From Roseibium aggregatum (GTDB lineage Bacteria; Pseudomonadota; Alphaproteobacteria; Rhizobiales; Stappiaceae): DNA of 64,000 nucleotides. This document shows, piece by piece, positions 7,185-15,950 of the stretch. Positions within the stretch are counted from its first letter, which is position 1. Every line of letters starts with the position of its first letter. The position numbers and the translations under genes are program-made. The stretch lies in NCBI RefSeq assembly GCF_014692675.1, contig NZ_JABFCZ010000028.1, forward strand, positions 1-64,000. The letters are read 5' to 3'. The notes beneath the pieces were generated by a model. The model ran no database searches, was not told the DNA's origin, and worked only from the letters and a program-made list of their open reading frames with translations.

Positions 7185-7931
7185 ATGAGAACCGACGCCG
7201 TCACCAGAAACGCCTTTGCGATGCCGCTCACGAGCCCGAGTTTCCCGAAAGGCCCGTACCGGTTCCACAACAGGGAATTCTTCACGATCACTTACCGCAC
7301 CGATCCGGAGGAACTTCGCAAGGTGGTTCCCGAACCGCTGGAGGTGACAGAGCCGATCGTGAAGTACGAGTTCATCCGCATGCCGGACAGCACGGGGTTC
7401 GGCAGCTACAGCGAGAGCGGACAGGTCATCCCGGTCACGTTCCAGGGACGCGAAGGCGGGTATGTCCATGCGATGTTTCTCAACGACGACAGCCCGATCG
7501 CGGGCGGCCGCGAGATCTGGGGATTTCCGAAGAAACTCGCGGAACCGAAACTGACCGTCGAAAAGGACACGCTGGTCGGGTCCCTGCATGTCGGCTCCGT
7601 CCAGGTGGCCGGCGCCACGATGGGCTACAAGCACCGGGAACTGGATCGCGATGCGGTCCTGAAAAGCCTCGCCGCGCCGAGCTGGCTGTTGAAAATCATA
7701 CCGCACGCCGACTGCTCCGGCCCGCGCATTTGCGAACTGGTCGAGTACTCTCTGGAAGATGTCACGGTCAAAGGCGCATGGGAGGGGCCCGGCGCCCTGG
7801 AACTCCATGAGCACGCGCTCGCGCCGGTCGCCCAGCTTCCCGTTCTTGAGGTGCTTTCCGCAACGCACGTGCTGACCGATCTGACCCTCGGTCTCGGCCA
7901 CGTCGTCTTCGACTATCTTCAAACCGAATGA
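7185..7931 (+). CDS. adc: Acetoacetate decarboxylase
   Basis: This 248-residue enzyme converts acetoacetate to acetone and CO2. The Schiff-base lysine motif EIWGFPKKLAEP gives Lys116/Lys117, equivalent to the catalytic pair of the clostridial enzyme, and length matches the family. It lies between the patatin gene and bdhA, and its stop overlaps an ATG upstream of bdhA. The ATG at 7185 follows a weak GGAG site in GTTGGAGATCC. In alphaproteobacteria, related proteins of this superfamily sit in PHB/ketone-body operons, which the neighbourhood here supports. Confidence 0.9.
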   Translation: MRTDAVTRNAFAMPLTSPSFPKGPYRFHNREFFTITYRTDPEELRKVVPEPLEVTEPIVKYEFIRMPDSTGFGSYSESGQVIPVTFQGREGGYVHAMFLNDDSPIAGGREIWGFPKKLAEPKLTVEKDTLVGSLHVGSVQVAGATMGYKHRELDRDAVLKSLAAPSWLLKIIPHADCSGPRICELVEYSLEDVTVKGAWEGPGALELHEHALAPVAQLPVLEVLSATHVLTDLTLGLGHVVFDYLQTE

Positions 7932-7939
7932 GGTGCATC

Positions 7940-8722
7940 ATGAACCTGCAAGACAAGACCTGCATCATCACGGGCGCGGCCCGCGGCATCGGAGCGGCGA
8001 TCGCCAAACGGTTCGTTGCAAGCGGCGCGAAGGTCGCCATCGCCGACCTGCGCCTCGCCGATGCGGAAAAAACGGCGGCTGACCTCACCGCCATGGGTCC
8101 GGGATCGGCCATGGGCCTCGAAATGGACGTGACTGACGAAGCAGCGGTGAACGCCGGCGTCGACAAGATCGTGACGGAGTGGGGCGGCATCGACGTCCTG
8201 GTCTCCAATGCGGGGATCCAGATCGTTTACGAGCTGCAGAACTTCCCGTTCGAAGACTGGAAAAAGCTCCTGTCCATCCATCTGGACGGCGGCTTTCTCA
8301 CCTCCAAGGCCTGTCTGCCGCACATGTATGAAAAAGGGTCCGGTTCCATCATCTTCATGGGGTCGGTCCACTCCAAGGAAGCGTCGCCCCTCAAGTCCGC
8401 CTACGTCACCGCCAAGCACGGTCTTCTCGGGCTTGCGCGGGTGATCTCGAAGGAAGGCGCCAAGCATGGCGTCCGGGCCAACGTCATCTGCCCCGGTTTC
8501 GTGAAAACGCCGCTGGTCGAAAAACAGATCCCGGAGCAGGCGGAAGAACTCGGCATTTCGGAGGAAGAGGTCGTCAGGAACGTCATGCTCGGCGGCACCG
8601 TCGATCACGAATTCACCACCGTTGAGGACGTCGCCGAGGTCGCGCACATCTTCGCAGCCTTTCCGACGAACGCGCTGACCGGTCAGTCGCTGGTCGTCAG
8701 TCATGGCTGGTTCATGCAGTGA
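7940..8722 (+). CDS. bdhA: D-3-hydroxybutyrate dehydrogenase (SDR family)
   Basis: This 260-residue short-chain dehydrogenase interconverts 3-hydroxybutyrate and acetoacetate with NAD. The cofactor motif TGAARGIG is at 11-18, SNAG lies near 90, and the catalytic Ser142, Tyr155 and Lys159 are in SVHS and YVTAK. HGWFMQ ends the protein, as in known 3-hydroxybutyrate dehydrogenases. The start at 7940 is preferred over the ATG at 7928 because AGGTG precedes it at a suitable distance. With the decarboxylase and patatin upstream it forms one operon for hydroxybutyrate/acetoacetate use. Confidence 0.9.
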   Translation: MNLQDKTCIITGAARGIGAAIAKRFVASGAKVAIADLRLADAEKTAADLTAMGPGSAMGLEMDVTDEAAVNAGVDKIVTEWGGIDVLVSNAGIQIVYELQNFPFEDWKKLLSIHLDGGFLTSKACLPHMYEKGSGSIIFMGSVHSKEASPLKSAYVTAKHGLLGLARVISKEGAKHGVRANVICPGFVKTPLVEKQIPEQAEELGISEEEVVRNVMLGGTVDHEFTTVEDVAEVAHIFAAFPTNALTGQSLVVSHGWFMQ

Positions 8723-8772
8723 CGGTGCGCGCGCACCATCAGCGAGCCTCGCCAACAAAGGAGCACAGACAA

Positions 8773-9408
8773 ATGGATAGCTCAGACACATTCTACAAAG
8801 TACGCGAACTGGTCGCCCGTTTCGATGACGCCGAGACATTCGAAGACGCCGTCGAGCAGGTGGAAATGGCGGGCATCGATCGCGCGGACATCAGCATGAT
8901 CGCAAGCCAGGACGCGATCGTTGAAAAGCTCGGGCACATCTACCGGAACGTCCGGGATCTGGAAGACGATGCCCGCGTTCCCCAGACCGTCAATTTCGAC
9001 AGGCACGAGCTGGCGGAAGGCAAGGCAGCGATCATCGGTTTTCCCGTTTATATCGGCGGCGCGGGCGCAGGTCTCGCCGTCGTGGCATCCGGCGGAACAC
9101 TTGCCATTGCCGCAGTGCTCGCCGCGGCCGGCGCCGCGGCGGGGGCCGGCATCGGCGCGATCTTCGCCCATGCCATCGACAAACGCCACGCGGACACGCT
9201 TGAGCAGCACCTGGCCGAAGGCGGCCTGCTGGTCTGGGTCCGGTTGCGCGACGAGACGCGGGAAGCGGAAATCGAGAAGCTGCTGAAGGCATGCGGCGGA
9301 CGGGATGTCCACGGACACAGCCTGAAACGCTACTGGGGTACGGACGATGTTCCCTTGCACGACTTCAATCCCGATCCGCTTCTCGAAAAAGGTCCGAACT
9401 ACGGCTGA
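8773..9408 (+). CDS. Hypothetical protein with a central glycine-rich hydrophobic hairpin
   Basis: This 211-residue protein resembles the general-stress-protein (YflT/DUF1269-like) class found across alphaproteobacteria, but I cannot assign a function. An acidic alpha/beta N-terminal half (TFEDAVEQVEMAGIDRADIS) is followed by a Gly/Ala-rich hydrophobic stretch at about 90-140 that could insert into the membrane as a hairpin. A second copy of the ferredoxin-like half (LLVWVRLRDETREAEI) follows. The start at 8773 has AAAGGAG 10 bases upstream. It lies 50 bases after bdhA and probably in the same direction of transcription. Confidence 0.7.
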   Translation: MDSSDTFYKVRELVARFDDAETFEDAVEQVEMAGIDRADISMIASQDAIVEKLGHIYRNVRDLEDDARVPQTVNFDRHELAEGKAAIIGFPVYIGGAGAGLAVVASGGTLAIAAVLAAAGAAAGAGIGAIFAHAIDKRHADTLEQHLAEGGLLVWVRLRDETREAEIEKLLKACGGRDVHGHSLKRYWGTDDVPLHDFNPDPLLEKGPNYG

Positions 9409-9553
9409 AGAAGGAAATGCGACCTGCGCGGCAGTCGTCTGACGAGGTTGGCAGAGCCTTATGCCGTATTTTACTTAGGCGGCTAATGAAATTACCAAAA
9501 GGTATTGGCCCCTCCTTGGCAGATCCAGCCCGAATGCAGAAAGGAGTTTTGAA

Positions 9554-9706
9554 ATGACAACGATCGTTCTCGTCCAACCGCTGCTGGCGCTGATTGCCGG
9601 CATTATCATCCTGTTCGTTCCACGCGTCCTGAACTACGTGGTCGCGGCCTATCTGATCCTGTTCGGTCTGATCGGACTGTTTCCGCATCTGGCGGGGATG
9701 ACGTAA
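9554..9706 (+). CDS. DUF3096 small membrane protein
   Basis: This 50-residue protein starts MTTIVLVQPLLALIAGIIIL and continues with VPRVLNYVVAAYLIL and GLIGL. Two hydrophobic segments separated by a short turn with PRVLNY are the signature of DUF3096 family proteins. AAGGAG at 9541-9546 lies 7 bases upstream of the ATG. These proteins have no known function and often lie near stress or envelope genes. Confidence 0.8.
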   Translation: MTTIVLVQPLLALIAGIIILFVPRVLNYVVAAYLILFGLIGLFPHLAGMT

Positions 9707-9799
9707 CGCCCGCCGTGTAAACCAAAGACCCATCGAAACCGGCGGCTCCGTTCCATCCTTGTTTATCAGTGCGCGTCCCGAACCCTTGAGATCACGGCC

Positions 9800-10777
9800 A
9801 TGAAGAAATGGAAGTTCGGCATCGCCGCCGTCGTGCTGATTGCGGCGGGCGGCGGGCTTTGGGGATATTGGTGGTATTCCACCCTGTATCCGTCGACACA
9901 GGACGCCTATGTGCGCGCGCATATCGTGGACATATCCGCGGAAGTCACGGGCCTGGTTTCAAAGGTCTACGTTACAGAGAACCAGAAGGTTGCCCAGGGC
10001 GATCCGTTGTTCGAACTGGACGACGAGATCTACCGGAACGCTGCGACCGAGGCACAGGCGCAGCTTGAGATCGCGAAGGACCAGCAAGCCGGCCTTGACC
10101 GGAAGGCGAAAGCGGCGAAGGCGGCGGTGAAAAGCACCTCGACGGCCGCAGAGACCGCTCATGCCCAGTTGACCAGAATTCGCGCGCTGTTCGAAAGCGG
10201 CGATGTCGCCCAGGCGGCCCTGGACCAGGCGAAAACGGCGGCGGCGCAGGCGGATACCGCGCGCGACACGGCCCGGGCCCAGCTTCAACAGGCACGAGAC
10301 GCTGCAACCGCCAACAAGGACGCAATCGTTTCCGACGGAGCCGCCTACCGCATGGCGGAGTACAATCTCGCCCATACAAAGATCACCGCCCCAGCCGACG
10401 GATGGGTATCCAACATCCGTCTTCGGCCCGGCAGTTCGGTCACGGCGCACGAACCGCTGTTTGCGCTGGTCGACGCCTCGCACTGGTGGATCGACGCCAA
10501 TTTCAAGGAAACCGACCTGCCGCGCATTCGCCCCGGGCAACCCGCCACCATATCCGTCGACATGCTCCCCGGCGTTACTCTGAAGGGGCATGTCGCCTCC
10601 ATCGGCCGGGGATCGGGATCGACCTTCTCGCTGCTGCCTGCGGAAAACGCCAGCGGCAACTGGGTCAAGGTCACGCAGCGCTTCCCCGTCCGGATCGCGC
10701 TGGACAAGCCCGACCCGGGGCTGCGCGTCGGCGCCAGTTCCAGTGTCACGGTCGACACCACGGCAGACGCAAAGTGA
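9800..10777 (+). CDS. HlyD/EmrA-family membrane fusion protein of a drug efflux pump
   Basis: This 325-residue periplasmic adaptor has an N-terminal membrane anchor at about 6-25, a biotinyl-lipoyl-like half (TQDAYVRAHIVDISAEVTG), a long alpha-helical hairpin rich in Ala/Gln/Lys (about 85-185), the second lipoyl half (ITAPADGWVSNIRLRPGS) and a beta-barrel. This is the EmrA/FusE layout. It connects an inner-membrane MFS pump to an outer membrane channel. Its stop overlaps the GTG start of the pump gene by three bases, so the two are translated together. Confidence 0.9.
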   Translation: MKKWKFGIAAVVLIAAGGGLWGYWWYSTLYPSTQDAYVRAHIVDISAEVTGLVSKVYVTENQKVAQGDPLFELDDEIYRNAATEAQAQLEIAKDQQAGLDRKAKAAKAAVKSTSTAAETAHAQLTRIRALFESGDVAQAALDQAKTAAAQADTARDTARAQLQQARDAATANKDAIVSDGAAYRMAEYNLAHTKITAPADGWVSNIRLRPGSSVTAHEPLFALVDASHWWIDANFKETDLPRIRPGQPATISVDMLPGVTLKGHVASIGRGSGSTFSLLPAENASGNWVKVTQRFPVRIALDKPDPGLRVGASSSVTVDTTADAK

Positions 10778-12309
10778 GCACCACCGCCTCGATCGCCGAA
10801 GAGCCTGCCGCTCAGCGGCTCACCATCGTGGTCGCCGTCGTCCTGAGTGCCATGCTGGAGGTTCTCGACAGCACGATCGTCAACGTCGCCCTGCCTCATA
10901 TTCAATCGGCCTTCGGCGCCACCACCGATCAGGCGACCTGGGTGCTGACCAGCTATATCGTCTCGGCGGTCGTCATCATGCCGCTGACCGGCTTCATGGC
11001 AAAGAGGCTTGGCCGGCGGCGGCTGATCCTGGGTGCCATCACCGGTTTCGCGGTATTTTCGGTCCTGTGCGGGCTCTCCTGGGGTCTTGGCGTCATGGCC
11101 GCTTTCCGGACGGCCCAGGGCCTGTTCGGCGCGTTCCTCATCCCGTTATCGCAATCGATCCTGTTCGATACCTTCCCGAAGGAAAAACGGGGACAGGCCA
11201 TGGCCATGTTCGGGCTCGGGGTGGTGGTGGCTCCGGTACTGGGACCGACGATCGGCGCCCTGCTGACCGACTATTATTCCTGGCGCATGGTGTTTTTCGT
11301 CAATCTTCCGATCGCCGCGTTCGCCCTGCTCCTGCTTGCCGGCGAGCTGCCGAAGGACAAGCCCGAGCCGGTCAGGATCGACTGGACAGGGCTCGTCCTG
11401 ATGGCCATCAGCATCGGTGCGCTGCAATTCGTTCTCGACCAGGGAACAACCAAGGATTGGCTGGCCTCCCGTGTGATTCAGGTCGCGGCACTTGCGTCGC
11501 TGATCAGCGGCGTGTTGTTCCTTGCGCGCGGCATCACCGAAAAGCACAACATCATCGACCTGACATTGTTTTCCGACCGCAATTTCGCGGCCGGCAACGC
11601 GATCATCGCAGGCTTTGCCGTCTCCATGTTCGGCGCGATCGCGATCCTGCCGCTCTTCGTTCAGGATCTCCTGGGATATCCGGTTCTTGAAGCCGGCTAT
11701 CTTTTCATTCCGCGTGGACTGGCCGCCGGTTTTTCCATGGTCGTGACGGGTGCTGTTCTGGTCAACCGCATTGATTCCAGGCTGCTCGGCGCGGCCGGCC
11801 TCGGACTGACCGCCTGGGGCAATTTCCAGATGGCCTCTCTCAATCTGAATGCGAGTTTCTGGCAGCTGGCATGGCCTGGCCTCACATCGGGGCTGGGTAT
11901 GGGACTGGTCTTCGTTCCTTTGTCGACCCTCGCATTCGACGGTATCGGGTCCGACCGTCAGGACGAGGCATCCGGCCTCTACGGCGTGACCCGGCAGCTG
12001 GGATCGTCGATCGGCATCGCCGTTGCCGGTGCCATGATCGTTCGCGGGATTGCGACGGACACATCCCTGCTCACGCAACATGTCACGCCGTACTCCGAAG
12101 CGGCACGGGCCTACCTCGCCCCGCTCGGTCTTTCCGTGCAATCTGCGAAGGGTGCTGCGGTGCTCTCGGCGGAAATCTCCCGCCAGGCAGCCATGATGTC
12201 CTACGCCCGCATCTTCAACTGGCTCGGCTGGGCCGCCCTGGTCCTGCTGCCGCTGCTGCTTGTCATGCACAAGCCCGCACACCAGACCTCCGCGCAGATG
12301 GCCCACTGA
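10774..12309 (+). CDS. DHA2-family MFS multidrug efflux transporter (EmrB/QacA type)
   Basis: This 511-residue transporter has 14 predicted membrane segments. Motif D1-like residues are in EVLDSTIVNVALPHI, motif A in GFMAKRLGRRRLI and motif C in GVVVAPVLGPTIGALL. Proton-driven export of hydrophobic drugs or envelope components is expected with the EmrA-like partner. The GTG start at 10774 overlaps the upstream stop; a longer frame beginning at 10402 is antithetical to the emrA-like gene and is rejected. No TolC gene or regulator is adjacent. Confidence 0.9.
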   Translation: MSTTASIAEEPAAQRLTIVVAVVLSAMLEVLDSTIVNVALPHIQSAFGATTDQATWVLTSYIVSAVVIMPLTGFMAKRLGRRRLILGAITGFAVFSVLCGLSWGLGVMAAFRTAQGLFGAFLIPLSQSILFDTFPKEKRGQAMAMFGLGVVVAPVLGPTIGALLTDYYSWRMVFFVNLPIAAFALLLLAGELPKDKPEPVRIDWTGLVLMAISIGALQFVLDQGTTKDWLASRVIQVAALASLISGVLFLARGITEKHNIIDLTLFSDRNFAAGNAIIAGFAVSMFGAIAILPLFVQDLLGYPVLEAGYLFIPRGLAAGFSMVVTGAVLVNRIDSRLLGAAGLGLTAWGNFQMASLNLNASFWQLAWPGLTSGLGMGLVFVPLSTLAFDGIGSDRQDEASGLYGVTRQLGSSIGIAVAGAMIVRGIATDTSLLTQHVTPYSEAARAYLAPLGLSVQSAKGAAVLSAEISRQAAMMSYARIFNWLGWAALVLLPLLLVMHKPAHQTSAQMAH

Positions 12310-12321
12310 CGCCTGAGAAGA

Positions 12322-12948
12322 TCAACGCTTTCTGCGGAAGACATGCAGCCATCTGTCCCGGCCGAAAACCAGCAAGGCCAGGATGGCGAGAAAGACGGCC
12401 GCGCCGCCGACATAGACCAGATGATGCAATATCCAGGGCAGGGCCAGGCCGGCGACCGACTCTCCGAAGACATAGGCGATGGTCGCCCAGGTGCCCACCC
12501 AGAGTACGGCGCCGATGGCGTTCGCCAGGAAAAACACCGCCCAGTGCATGCCCGTCGAGCCGGCCACCAGACCGTTCAACTGGCGCAGGAGGACGACGAA
12601 CCTGGCAAACAGCACCATCGCGAACCCGTAACGTTCCGCAAGCCGTTCGGCCTTCGCGTATTTTTCCTGCGAGACGCCGAACTTCGCACCGTGCCTTTCG
12701 ATGAAGACCCGGCCGTAACGCCAGCCGATCAGGTACCCGATGTTGTCGCCCAGAATGGCGCCGAGAATGGCCGCAACGCCGACAAGATAGATGTTCAGTC
12801 CTCCGGCGCCGGCCGCAGCGGCGGCAGCGATGATCGCCGTTTCGCCGGGAACGGGCAGGCCCAGCGCTTCCAGACCGACAACGGCGAACACACCGGGCGC
12901 ACCGTATTGATGGATGACATCGAGAACCTGGGACGTGAACGGGATCAT
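12322..12948 (-). CDS. DedA-family membrane protein (VTT domain)
   Basis: This 208-residue inner-membrane protein of the DedA/SNARE-associated family is implicated in undecaprenyl-phosphate or phospholipid flipping. Diagnostic features are PVPGETAII (33-41), GAILGDNIGYLIGWRYGR (63-80) and the conserved F-A-R-F-x-x-x-x-R-Q segment (FARFVVLLRQLNGLVAG) that contains the essential arginines. It converges on the efflux operon with 12 bases between the stops. Confidence 0.88.
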   Translation of the reverse strand: MIPFTSQVLDVIHQYGAPGVFAVVGLEALGLPVPGETAIIAAAAAAGAGGLNIYLVGVAAILGAILGDNIGYLIGWRYGRVFIERHGAKFGVSQEKYAKAERLAERYGFAMVLFARFVVLLRQLNGLVAGSTGMHWAVFFLANAIGAVLWVGTWATIAYVFGESVAGLALPWILHHLVYVGGAAVFLAILALLVFGRDRWLHVFRRKR

Positions 12949-13259
12949 GCGGGTCTGCTTGTCGATCGGCTTGGGGAGAGGACACCGGGCGGTGCCGACG
13001 TCCTGCTGGTCCGGGCACAGGTGTGCCTGTCCTTATGAAGAGCCATTCTATCGCCGGCTTTTTTAGAACGATCGCAATGTACCCGGACCGCCCTCATCGT
13101 TCAATCGGCAGACGGTCGCGCGCATCGCCGACGGCGGCTCGTGCGTGGCGCCCCGGGACGGATGTCCGGCCGGCGAATTCATTTTCGGGAGATCGACACA
13201 CCTGCGGTCGCGTTCACCTCTAAAGACGAACGCGACCGCGGAATGTTTCGCAATAGCAA
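12949..13259. other. Intergenic region with a 12-bp perfect hairpin
   Basis: No gene is seen. GCGGTCGCGTTC (13204-13215) and GAACGCGACCGC (13228-13239) form a perfect 12-bp stem with a 12-base loop, starting 20 bases beyond the stop of the FAH-family gene. It may end transcription of that gene, but lacks a T-run. Confidence 0.5.
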
Positions 13260-13946
13260 TCAGACGACCGTGACCACCAGCGGGTCCAGGCCCTCGATGC
13301 GGGCTTCGAGCCTGTCGCCCTTCACCACCGGGCCGACGCCGGACGGTGTGCCGGACATGATGATGTCGCCGGCTGCCAGCTCGAAATAATCGGACAGATA
13401 GGAGATCATCTCGGGCACCTTCCAGATCATCTGGTTGAGGTCCCCTTCCTGCTTCAAGGCCCCGTTGACATGGAGCGTGACCGCGCCGTGGTCGAGATGA
13501 CCGGTCTTGTCGGCGGGCACGAGCGGACCGACGGGTGCGGAGCGTTCGAAGGCCTTGCCGATTTCCCACGGGCGGCCCATGTCCTTGGCGATGCCCTGCA
13601 GGTCGCGGCGGGTCATGTCGAGGCCTACGCCGTAGCCCCAGACATGGTCGAGCGCCCGGTTAAGCGGGATGTTGGTGCCGCCGGACTTCAGGGCGACGAC
13701 CATTTCGACTTCGTGGTGCACGTCGGAGGACTTCACCGGATAGGGAAACTGGCCGGAACTGTCGAGGTTGTCCGGATTCTTCTGGAAGAAGAACGGCGGT
13801 TCCTTGTTCGGGTCGTGGCCCATCTCCACGGCGTGGGCGGCGTAATTGCGGCCGATGCAATAGACCCGGCGAACCGGAAACCGGGCGTCGCTGCCGGCAA
13901 CTGGAATGGCCGCCACCGGCGGCGGTGCGATCACGAACTCAGACAT
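13260..13946 (-). CDS. Fumarylacetoacetate hydrolase (FAH) family protein
   Basis: This 228-residue metal-dependent hydrolase/decarboxylase is the size of fumarylpyruvate or acylpyruvate hydrolases. Metal ligands are Glu in HHEVEMVVAL (two Glu) and Asp in GVGLDMTRRDLQ; the substrate loop is KNPDNLDSSG, and the C-terminal GDIIMSGTPSGVGPV is typical of the family. It is divergent from the GntR regulator at 14118, sharing a 171-base region with a strong GntR-like operator, so it is a likely target of that regulator. The substrate could be a ring-cleavage product, which fits the crotonase and ABC importer downstream, but this is inferred. Confidence 0.88.
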   Translation of the reverse strand: MSEFVIAPPPVAAIPVAGSDARFPVRRVYCIGRNYAAHAVEMGHDPNKEPPFFFQKNPDNLDSSGQFPYPVKSSDVHHEVEMVVALKSGGTNIPLNRALDHVWGYGVGLDMTRRDLQGIAKDMGRPWEIGKAFERSAPVGPLVPADKTGHLDHGAVTLHVNGALKQEGDLNQMIWKVPEMISYLSDYFELAAGDIIMSGTPSGVGPVVKGDRLEARIEGLDPLVVTVV

Positions 13947-14088
13947 ACGTCCCCCTTTGTTATTCTCGCGACACTGTCTTTCGCCATGACCCTAAACAAT
14001 TTTGAACCAATCGCAACCAATTTTATTGAACATGCGAAATACCGCCAAAATCCCAATTGATTTGCAATTAATCGACTCATATGCCTAG

Positions 14089-14104
14089 TATTGGTTGACC
14101 AATA
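14089..14104. promoter_or_regulatory. GntR/FadR-type operator
   Basis: TATTGGTTGACCAATA is a palindrome with 7-base arms around a 2-base centre. It matches the TTGGT-N-ACCAA operator type of FadR-subfamily regulators (PdhR, LldR). It ends 13 bases before the regulator start, between that gene and the divergent hydrolase gene. Two further ACCAAT sequences lie near 14004-14022. Confidence 0.7.
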
Positions 14105-14117
14105 GAGAGGAATACCC

Positions 14118-14807
14118 GTGCTCACCAGGCTGGAAACATCCGAACGGGAAGAAGCGATCGCGGCCTTGCGCGAGTTCATCAGCGCCAGCGCCTACCAGCC
14201 CGGCGACCGGTTGCCGCCGGAGCGGGACCTGATCGGCCGGCTGGCCATGAGCCGCTCGACCCTGCGCAAGGCGCTGGATGCCCTGGAACGGGAAGGCCTG
14301 ATCTGGCGCCACGTCGGCAAGGGGACTTTCGTCGCCGGCGACAACGACGGGTTCGACCCGAGCGCGCTCCTCGGGCTGGCCCAGCAGATCTCACCGGTTC
14401 GCATGATGCGGGCGCGCCTGTGCATCGAACCGGCGATTGCCGGCGAAGCCGCGATCAATGCGTCACGGGAAGCGGTCAACCGGATCCGGCTCGCCAAGGA
14501 CCGGGCGAAACAGGCGCAGACCTGGAAGGAATACGAAACCCAGGACGAACTGTTTCACCGCGCCGTGGCCGAGGCGTCGGACAATATCCTGCTGATTTCG
14601 CTGTTCGAGCAGCTGAACAAGGTGCATCGGGCGGTTGCCATGAGCAACGTCGTTCGCGAGACCGAACGGCCGCCCGAGAGCCATTCCAGTTTTGCGGAAC
14701 ACGAATGCATTTTCGCTGCCATCGAGGCGCGCGATTCCAAAGCGGCCTACGACGCGATGCGGCAGCACATCGGCTCTGTGTCGGCTCGACTGTTCGGGGA
14801 GGTGTGA
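14118..14807 (+). CDS. FadR/GntR-family transcriptional regulator
   Basis: This 229-residue repressor has an N-terminal winged helix (YQPGDRLPPERDLIGRL, then MSRSTLRKALDALEREGLI, GKGTFV) and a C-terminal FCD ligand domain (about 85-225). The metal-binding Asp/His set appears in DELFHRAVAEAS, EHECIFAAIEARD and MRQHIG. AGAGAGGAAT lies upstream of the start. Position next to the ABC transporter and the divergent FAH gene indicates that it controls this module, with the palindrome at 14089 as operator. The ligand is unknown. Confidence 0.9.
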   Translation: MLTRLETSEREEAIAALREFISASAYQPGDRLPPERDLIGRLAMSRSTLRKALDALEREGLIWRHVGKGTFVAGDNDGFDPSALLGLAQQISPVRMMRARLCIEPAIAGEAAINASREAVNRIRLAKDRAKQAQTWKEYETQDELFHRAVAEASDNILLISLFEQLNKVHRAVAMSNVVRETERPPESHSSFAEHECIFAAIEARDSKAAYDAMRQHIGSVSARLFGEV

Positions 14808-14898
14808 CACCAGAGGACCATCGGAAAGGCCAACAGAGCAAAAAGCCGCGGCCTTTCGCGAGTAAACGGACCAGGGGTCCGTGAGTTGGGAGGAAAAA

Positions 14899-15873
14899 AT
14901 GAATAAGCTACTTCGGAAGATCAGCGGTGTGCTGATAGCGATCCCGTTTGCCCTGGGCGTCATGGGGACCGGCGCGGAAGCCGGCAAGATCAAGATCGCC
15001 CTGGCGGAAACGCCCTCGGATGAACTGGCTGCTTTCTTCGTGGCGCTCGACCGCGCCAGGGCGGCCGGCCTCGACTATGAATGGACGGCCTTTTCCGACG
15101 AGGAACTGGCCATCCAGGCCGTCCTCAGCGGCCAGATGGATATCGGCTTCGGCACACCCTACGCCGCCATGCAGCGTTCCAAGGCGCCGATCCGCATCGT
15201 TTTCCAGCTGTCCAAGCTGAAGTTTTTCCCGGTTACGTCCAAGAAATACAGCAAGCTGGAAGATCTGGACGGTGAGCCGATCATGCTGCATTCGCGCGGC
15301 GGCGGCACGGACTCAATCGCCAACGTGATCGAGGAGAAGCTCGGCATCAAGTTCGGCCAGCGTTCCTATGTGCCCGGTTCGTCCAACCGCATCGTCGCCC
15401 TGATGGCCGGACAAACCGACGCCACCATCGTCGACCTCGCCAACAAGAACAAGCTGATGAAGCAGGCCGGCGACAAGTTCAACGTGCTGCCGATGTTCGA
15501 GGTCGATGCGAGCGACGAGGCGCTGTTTGCCAATCTCGACTGGATCAAGGCCAACGAGAAGGACGTCGACATTTTCGTCAACGCTCTGGTCAGCGTCTGG
15601 CAGGACATGGCCAAGGACCCGACGATCATCAGCCGCGAGACCGATCCTGAAGGCCCGATCGGCCAGTTGCCGAAAGAGATCCTCGACGGTCTCGACGGCT
15701 TCTACACGGATGCCGTTGAAGGCGGTCTCTACGATCCCAACGGCGACGGACGCAAGGCTGCCAAGGCGGACATGGAGTGGTACACGGCCGCCAACCAGCT
15801 CGACGGCGATCCGGCCAGCCTCAACATAGAAGACTTCTGGTATCTGGCGCCTCTGGACAAGGCCACCCAGTAA
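14899..15873 (+). CDS. ABC transporter substrate-binding protein (NMT1/SsuA-like)
   Basis: This 324-residue periplasmic binding protein has a signal peptide (KLLRKISGVLIAIPFALGVM, cleavage probably after AEA at 27). The mature part starts KIKIALAE and has the two-lobe pattern of the NMT1/THI5/TauA/SsuA group: SGQMDIGFGTPYAAM and GTDSIANVIEEKLG. The start at 14899 is preferred because GGGAGG lies six bases before it. Ligands in this group include sulfonates, aromatic acids, pyrimidines and thiamine precursors. The ligand here is not readable; the neighbouring FAH hydrolase and crotonase favour an organic acid. Confidence 0.88.
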   Translation: MNKLLRKISGVLIAIPFALGVMGTGAEAGKIKIALAETPSDELAAFFVALDRARAAGLDYEWTAFSDEELAIQAVLSGQMDIGFGTPYAAMQRSKAPIRIVFQLSKLKFFPVTSKKYSKLEDLDGEPIMLHSRGGGTDSIANVIEEKLGIKFGQRSYVPGSSNRIVALMAGQTDATIVDLANKNKLMKQAGDKFNVLPMFEVDASDEALFANLDWIKANEKDVDIFVNALVSVWQDMAKDPTIISRETDPEGPIGQLPKEILDGLDGFYTDAVEGGLYDPNGDGRKAAKADMEWYTAANQLDGDPASLNIEDFWYLAPLDKATQ

Positions 15874-15950
15874 GTCTTTGCGGCGGCTGCGGGACCACTT
15901 GCCCTCCCGCAGCCGCCTTCATTTCCGCTTTCTGAATGGAATGAAGACCG

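Noticed and set aside
10402..10773. Upstream extension of the EmrB-like gene
   Set aside because: It runs in another frame through the HlyD-family gene, whose domains are intact; the GTG at 10774 with stop overlap explains the start.
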